Below, piece after piece: positions 60,265 to 64,000 of a DNA stretch of 64,000 nucleotides. The number at the start of each line of letters is the position of its first letter. Within the stretch, counting starts at the first letter, position 1. Both the position numbers and the translations under genes were made by a program. The stretch is from Tabrizicola fusiformis (GTDB lineage: Bacteria > Pseudomonadota > Alphaproteobacteria > Rhodobacterales > Rhodobacteraceae), in the NCBI RefSeq assembly GCF_013328815.1, contig NZ_JABUHN010000001.1, positions 434,001 to 498,000 on the forward strand, read 5' to 3'. The notes below the pieces were generated by a model that made no database searches, was not told the DNA's origin, and saw only the letters and a program-made list of their open reading frames with translations.

Positions 60265-60292
60265 AACGCCCGCGCCATTTGCGCGGGCGTTT
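60265..60292 (+). terminator. Terminator after the YjbE-like gene
   Basis: The 11-bp stem AACGCCCGCGC/GCGCGGGCGTT (60265-60275 with 60281-60291) has a five-base loop and is followed by a short T-rich tail. It lies 22 bases past the stop. Confidence 0.7.
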
Positions 60293-60378
60293 GCATTCCG
60301 GGTGCCATCGCTTTGGGCAAAGGGCGTGCGGCGCTGCGGCATGGCGGCGCAATGGCGCGAAATCCTTTTTCATATTGA

Positions 60379-60397
60379 CCGGCCAATGTTAGGCCGG
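60379..60397. promoter_or_regulatory. Inverted repeat before the IclR-type gene
   Basis: CCGGCC (60379-60384) and GGCCGG (60392-60397) are seven bases apart, directly before the ribosome-binding site AAGGAGG and just after TATTGA. It could be the autoregulatory site of the regulator. Confidence 0.35.
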
Positions 60398-60416
60398 ATC
60401 GGCAAGGAGGCCGCCC

Positions 60417-61241
60417 ATGCCCGATCCAACCCGCCCCCGGGGGCGTCCCCGCACCAGCCCCGCCGACCCCGAACAGCACACCGTTGTCGCCCTTGACCGC
60501 GCCCTTGCGCTGCTTGAGGTGATTTCGGCCCGCCCCGGCCTCAGCCTGTCCGATCTGGCCGAACAGACGGGGCAGGCGCTGGCCACCACCTTCCGCGCCC
60601 TTGCCACGCTTCAGGCCCGCGGCATGGTCGAAGGGGTGGAGCCGGGCCCGCTCTGGCACATCGGCCCGGCGGCCTTTCGCCTTGGCACCGCCTATCTGCG
60701 CCGCACCGGGCTTGAGGTTCAGGCCCGCCGCGCGATGGATGCGCTGGTCGCGGCCTCGGGTGAAACCGCTTCTCTGGGCATCGTTTCGGGCGGGCGGCTT
60801 CTGGTGCTGACACAAAGCGAAACCCGCCAGCCGATCCGCGCCATCTTCCCACCCGGCACTCTGGCGCCGTTGCACGCCGCTGCGCCCGGCAAGGTGCTGC
60901 TTGCCTGGGCGGATGAAGACCTGCGCGAAGAGGTGCTGGAGGGGCAGCGGCTTGAACGTCTGACCACGCTCACCATCACTTCGCCCGAAACCCTCGCGCG
61001 GGAACTGCTCCGCACCCGCAGCCGGGGCTTTGCGCTGGATGATCAGGAGCAGGCCGAAGGGATGCGCGGTGTGGCCGCCCCGATCTTTGACGGCGCAGGC
61101 CGCGTCGTGGCGGCGCTGGCCGTCGCCGGGCCTGCCTTCCGCTTTGGCCTGTCGGATGCCACCCGTCTCGGTGCCGCCGTCCGCGCCGCCGCCGATGGCG
61201 TGACCGAAGCGATTGGCGGCAGCGCGCCCGAAGATATTTGA
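60417..61241 (+). CDS. IclR family transcriptional regulator
   Basis: A 274-residue regulator. A basic, proline-rich N terminus (1-18) precedes a winged helix-turn-helix (about 22-85, LALLEVISARPGLSLSDLAEQTGQALATTFRALATLQARGMVE). The effector domain (about 95-265) has the IclR pattern RRAMDALVAASGETASLGIVSGGRLLVL, LHAAAPGKVLLAW, SRGFALDDQEQAEGMRGVAAPIFDGAGRVVAALAVAGP. Ligands of such domains are usually small carboxylates or aromatic acids. The next two genes in the same direction (GAPDH-like and formamidase-like) are the likely targets. Confidence 0.93.
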   Translation: MPDPTRPRGRPRTSPADPEQHTVVALDRALALLEVISARPGLSLSDLAEQTGQALATTFRALATLQARGMVEGVEPGPLWHIGPAAFRLGTAYLRRTGLEVQARRAMDALVAASGETASLGIVSGGRLLVLTQSETRQPIRAIFPPGTLAPLHAAAPGKVLLAWADEDLREEVLEGQRLERLTTLTITSPETLARELLRTRSRGFALDDQEQAEGMRGVAAPIFDGAGRVVAALAVAGPAFRFGLSDATRLGAAVRAAADGVTEAIGGSAPEDI

Positions 61242-61314
61242 TCAAACCTGTTGCGGGCGGCTTGAAACCCCGCCCGGCCCATGATCAGACTTCGCCCAAA
61301 GGGGAGGGCCGGTC

Positions 61315-62283
61315 ATGCGTGTCTTCATCAACGGCTTTGGCCGCATCGGTCGGTCGGTTCTGCGGGCTTGGGCCAAAGGGGCGGCGCCCGGCCTGACCAT
61401 CACCGGCATCAACGACATCGCCGCGCCCGAGATGTGCGCCTATCTCTTTCAGTATGATTCCGTCTTCGGCCCCTGGCCCGGCAGCGTGACGCTGACCGAT
61501 GGCGCCTTGGTCGTCGATGGCCGTGCCATCCCGCTCCACCGCACACCGGATATTTCCACGCTGGACCTCGCCGGAACCGATCTGGTTATGGAATGCACCG
61601 GCCGCGCCGATTCCCGCGCGGTGGCCGAACGGGGCCTGCGCGCCGGCGCGCGGCGGGTGCTGATCTCCGGCCCCTCTGCCGCCGCCGATCTGACGGTGGT
61701 TCTGGGCGCCAATGATGCGGCCCTTGCTGCACAGGAAATCGTCTCGAACGCCTCCTGCACCACCAATGCACTGGCGCCGCTGGCCCGGCTGATTCATGAA
61801 CACTGGGGCGTCGTGACCGGCTCGATGACCACGATCCATTGCTATACCGGCTCGCAGCCCACCGTCGATGCGCCGGCTGCCGACTATGCCCGCTCGCGTG
61901 CGGCGGCGCTGTCGATGGTGCCGACCACGACCAGCGCGCAGCGTCTCCTGGACCTCGTTTTGCCGCAGATCGCGGGCCGGATCGAAGGCTCGGCGGTGCG
62001 GGTGCCGACCGCTTCGGTCTCTGCCGTTGACCTTGCCGTGATGACGGAACGCCCGGTCACCGCCACCGAAGTCAATGCCGCGCTGGTCGCGGCCGGCGGG
62101 GTGATCGGCATAACCGAACAACCGCTCGTATCGACCGATCTGCGTGCCCGGCCCGAAAGCATCATCATGGCCCTGCCGGAAACCCGTGTCACCAAGGGCG
62201 GGATGCTGCGGGTCTTTGGCTGGTATGACAATGAATGGGGCTTTTCCAACCGGATGCTGGATGTCGCCCTAAGGATGGGGTAA
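61315..62283 (+). CDS. Divergent glyceraldehyde-3-phosphate dehydrogenase
   Basis: A 322-residue dehydrogenase of the GAPDH family. The NAD site FINGFGRIGRSVLRAW is at residue 4, and the catalytic Cys148 lies in SNASCTTNALAP (second Cys of SCTTNCLAP lost to Ala). His175 falls in TIHCYTGSQPTVD, and the anion-binding region is SRAAALSMVPTTTSAQRL, where Gly-Ala-Ala-Lys of ordinary GAPDH is Ser-Ala-Gln-Arg. It is slightly shorter than the usual 333 residues. These changes suggest a specialised paralogue rather than the glycolytic enzyme; erythrose-4-phosphate or another aldehyde is possible. GGGAGG precedes the ATG. Confidence 0.85.
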   Translation: MRVFINGFGRIGRSVLRAWAKGAAPGLTITGINDIAAPEMCAYLFQYDSVFGPWPGSVTLTDGALVVDGRAIPLHRTPDISTLDLAGTDLVMECTGRADSRAVAERGLRAGARRVLISGPSAAADLTVVLGANDAALAAQEIVSNASCTTNALAPLARLIHEHWGVVTGSMTTIHCYTGSQPTVDAPAADYARSRAAALSMVPTTTSAQRLLDLVLPQIAGRIEGSAVRVPTASVSAVDLAVMTERPVTATEVNAALVAAGGVIGITEQPLVSTDLRARPESIIMALPETRVTKGGMLRVFGWYDNEWGFSNRMLDVALRMG

Positions 62284-62286
62284 GCC

Positions 62287-63861
62287 ATGGCTTTGCAGGG
62301 TTTTTTTGTTCCCGGCCCCTTTGATGACGGCGATTCCGTCACCGGCCATTATTACGAGACCGCCTCACCCGATCCGAGCCGCCCGCAGGTCTGGGGCTAT
62401 AGCGATGCGCTATCCTACCGGCTCGGCGACACGCTGCGCCTGCATCTCAGCTCCACCGCAGCCAAGGCCCGCGTCACGATCTGCCGTGATGGCCTGACCC
62501 CTGAAACCGTATTCGATGCCGAGGTCGCCGCTCATTTCGCACCGACGCCAAACGATTGTTCGGAAACTGGCTGCAACTGGCCAGAGGCGCTGGCCCTGCC
62601 AATCCCGCAGACCTGGAGATCCGGCCTTTATACCGTGACTTTCACCATCGCTGGCCACCAATCCGAACATATGTTCGTCTTGCGCGCCGCGCAGCCTCAG
62701 GCAAAGATCGCCCTTGTCCTCGCCACCGGAACCTGGTGCGCCTATAACGACTGGGGCGGGTCGAACCATTATCAGGGCCTCAGCGGCCCGCGTGGCGATG
62801 ATTTCGCCGCCCATGTCAGCCTGCTGCGCCCCTGGGCACGCGGCTTTGTCCGCTGGCCGGAGGATGCCCCGCGCATCCCCCATGCCTCGCCCCTGCTGTC
62901 AAAGCCGCGCTATCCGCATATGGATTACGCCCGCGCCAAGGGGATTTCCAAGAAATACGCCTCCTCCGGCTGGGCCGCTTTCGAGCGTCCCTTCGCCCTG
63001 TGGTGCGAGGCGCAGGGCATTGCGCTTGACTACCTTACCCAGCACGACCTGCACCGCGATCCCACCGCGCTGAACGGCTATCCCCGCGCCCTGATCGTCG
63101 GCCATGACGAATACTGGACATGGGAGATGCGCGACCATCTCGACGGGTGGCTGGACTGCGGCGGTCAACTGGCGCGCTTTGGCGGCAATTTCTTCTGGCA
63201 GACGCGGCTTTCGCCCGACCTCCTGACGCAAACCTGCTTCAAATCCCGGGCCGAGGCGGAAGACCCTAACCCCGCCCGCCTCACCTCTTACTGGGATCAC
63301 CCGCAGGTCGCGCGCCCGGCGGTGGCGACCATGGGCCTGACGGGTTCGGCGGGCGTCTATGCCGGGTGGAGCCGCTGCGCTGCCCATGGCACCGGCGGGT
63401 TCCTGATCTGGCGGCCGGAGCATTGGGCGCTGCGCGGCACCGGACTTGGCTATGGCGATGTGCTGGGCGCGGCGAGCCGGATTTTCGGCTATGAGGTGGA
63501 CGGCATCGACTTCACCTTCCATCAGGGCCTGCCGGAACCCGTCGCCCCCGGTCTGCAAGGCCCGCTGACCATCGTCGGCCTGTCGCCCGCCACCACCCTG
63601 TCGCATTCCACCGGCCCGCAGGATGCCGACAGTTTCATCGGCACCGCCGATGCCGAAGAGGTCGCTTTGCATGTCTATGGCGTGGTGACGCCCGAAACCG
63701 TCGCCCGCGCCAGCCGCGGCAACGGCTGCATGGCCGAGTATCGCCGCGGCAAGGGCGCCGTCTTCAACGCCGCCTCTTGCGAATGGGTCGCGGGCCTGAT
63801 CGCCCGCGAACGCCCGGTCGAGCAGGTGACGCGCAACATCCTTTTGGGCGACTGGCTGTAG
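62287..63861 (+). CDS. N,N-dimethylformamidase large-subunit-like protein
   Basis: A 524-residue protein with the fold of the C-terminal part of the N,N-dimethylformamidase beta subunit. An N-terminal strand-rich domain (1-135) has LGDTLRLHLSSTAAKARVTI and SGLYTVTFTIAGHQSEHMFVLRA. The glutamine-amidotransferase-like domain follows with VLATGTWCAYNDWGGSNHYQG, YLTQHDLHRDPTALNGYPRALIVGHDEYWTWEMRDHLDGWLDCGGQLARFGGNFFWQTR, and YRRGKGAVFNAASCEWVAGL at the end. True DMFase large subunits are about 760 residues, so this is a shorter relative; activity on formamides is uncertain. It starts three bases after the GAPDH-like gene stop, in one operon. Confidence 0.85.
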   Translation: MALQGFFVPGPFDDGDSVTGHYYETASPDPSRPQVWGYSDALSYRLGDTLRLHLSSTAAKARVTICRDGLTPETVFDAEVAAHFAPTPNDCSETGCNWPEALALPIPQTWRSGLYTVTFTIAGHQSEHMFVLRAAQPQAKIALVLATGTWCAYNDWGGSNHYQGLSGPRGDDFAAHVSLLRPWARGFVRWPEDAPRIPHASPLLSKPRYPHMDYARAKGISKKYASSGWAAFERPFALWCEAQGIALDYLTQHDLHRDPTALNGYPRALIVGHDEYWTWEMRDHLDGWLDCGGQLARFGGNFFWQTRLSPDLLTQTCFKSRAEAEDPNPARLTSYWDHPQVARPAVATMGLTGSAGVYAGWSRCAAHGTGGFLIWRPEHWALRGTGLGYGDVLGAASRIFGYEVDGIDFTFHQGLPEPVAPGLQGPLTIVGLSPATTLSHSTGPQDADSFIGTADAEEVALHVYGVVTPETVARASRGNGCMAEYRRGKGAVFNAASCEWVAGLIARERPVEQVTRNILLGDWL

Positions 63862-63862
63862 A

Positions 63863-63910
63863 TACGGAAAATATACGCAGAATATACGGGAAATTGACGC
63901 AGACTTTACG
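63863..63910. repeat. Five 11-bp phased repeats (TACG core)
   Basis: ACG recurs exactly every 11 bases: TACGGAAAATA, TACGCAGAATA, TACGGGAAATT, GACGCAGACTT and TACG. It begins two bases after the stop of the formamidase-like gene and runs into the 3' end of a possible minus-strand gene. It is AT-rich against a GC-rich background. Confidence 0.6.
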
Positions 63911-64000
63911 CCTTGTTTGGCGCCGGAGCCCCCCCCTCGAACCTGTTGCCGTGGCGATGGTCGCAGGGCGCCTCCTGCATCTGCAGATGCAGCCCGGTGC
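63906..64000 (-). CDS. Possible 3' end of a minus-strand gene, truncated by the window
   Basis: The last 31 codons of an open frame enter from the right edge and end with TAA at 63908-63906. The translated tail reads about GLHLQMQEAPCDHRHGNRF and then a Gly/Ala/Pro-rich end. Third codon positions are about 85 percent G or C while second positions are not, which is the coding pattern of the neighbouring genes. I do not recognise the protein from this fragment. Confidence 0.5.
   Translation of the reverse strand, partial: TGLHLQMQEAPCDHRHGNRFEGGAPAPNKA

Noticed and set aside
1-64000. CRISPR arrays, IS elements, prophage, tRNA or rRNA genes
   Set aside because: No regularly spaced direct repeats of 25-40 bases, no transposase, integrase or phage proteins, and no cloverleaf with TTC-type arm was found in the intergenic gaps I read. 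The 11-bp array at 63863 is far too short for CRISPR.

Overview
The window is a 64 kb, high-GC stretch of ordinary chromosome from an alphaproteobacterium, most likely of the order Rhodobacterales (Rhodobacter/Gemmobacter/Tabrizicola-like). The evidence is the gene repertoire and its divergence: tetrapyrrole genes hemE, hemC and hemF, a DUF6173 protein, a YcjX/YcjF pair, a YbbA/YbbP/TesA cluster, an acyl-CoA dehydrogenase of about 570 residues, and a Yjb/Gfc-type polysaccharide module next to a beta-helix protein. Short interspersed hairpin repeats of the kind common in this order also occur. About 59 protein genes fill the window almost end to end. I found no rRNA, tRNA, IS element, prophage or CRISPR array.

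Layout. 1-8.4 kb: DNA repair glycosylase (tag), ribosomal proteins L35/L20, pyruvate kinase behind a LacI-type palindrome, an N-formylglutamate amidohydrolase-family enzyme, an AzlCD exporter with a D-amino-acid transaminase, an unrecognised 426-residue protein and an acetyltransferase. 8.4-18.9 kb: a small secreted protein of an uncharacterised family, acetylornithine deacetylase, Sua5 tRNA modification enzyme with a Nudix hydrolase, acyl-CoA dehydrogenase, metallo-hydrolase, DMT permease plus aminotransferase, and a proline-racemase-like enzyme with unusual active-site residues. 18.9-28.7 kb: divergent hemE/hemC, an MFS transporter coupled to a GlcD-like FAD oxidase, the tesA-ybbA-ybbP cluster and an inositol-dehydrogenase-like gene behind a GGAA-N6-TTCC site.

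28.8-36.6 kb is the most interesting block. An exported metacaspase and a secreted partner protein (paralogous to the one at 8.5 kb) diverge from an exported HtrA-type serine protease, an OmpR-type two-component system and a patatin-like lipoprotein. Together they look like a self-regulated envelope proteolysis/lipolysis locus. 36.6-48.1 kb is mostly housekeeping: LysE exporter, hemF, an SDR lacking the catalytic lysine, an RsmC-like methyltransferase, clpS, a HAD phosphatase, a D,D-carboxypeptidase with SPOR domain, an FAH-family hydrolase, ycjXF and truA.

48.2-52.8 kb is a three-gene series acs - adk - MHS transporter. It fits acetate/short-acid uptake, activation to acyl-CoA with AMP release, and AMP recycling. 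The transporter carries a ~158-residue extra periplasmic domain. 53-60.2 kb holds a DUF1275 membrane protein, a flavin-type oxidase, and an exopolysaccharide module of beta-helix protein, YjbH, YjbF lipoprotein and a YjbE-like peptide with its own promoter. 60.4-63.9 kb has an IclR regulator, a divergent GAPDH and an N,N-dimethylformamidase-like protein. The window ends with five copies of an 11-bp phased repeat and the likely 3' end of a minus-strand gene.

The view rests on reading sequence and translations only. Functional names are family assignments from recognised motifs, without database searches.
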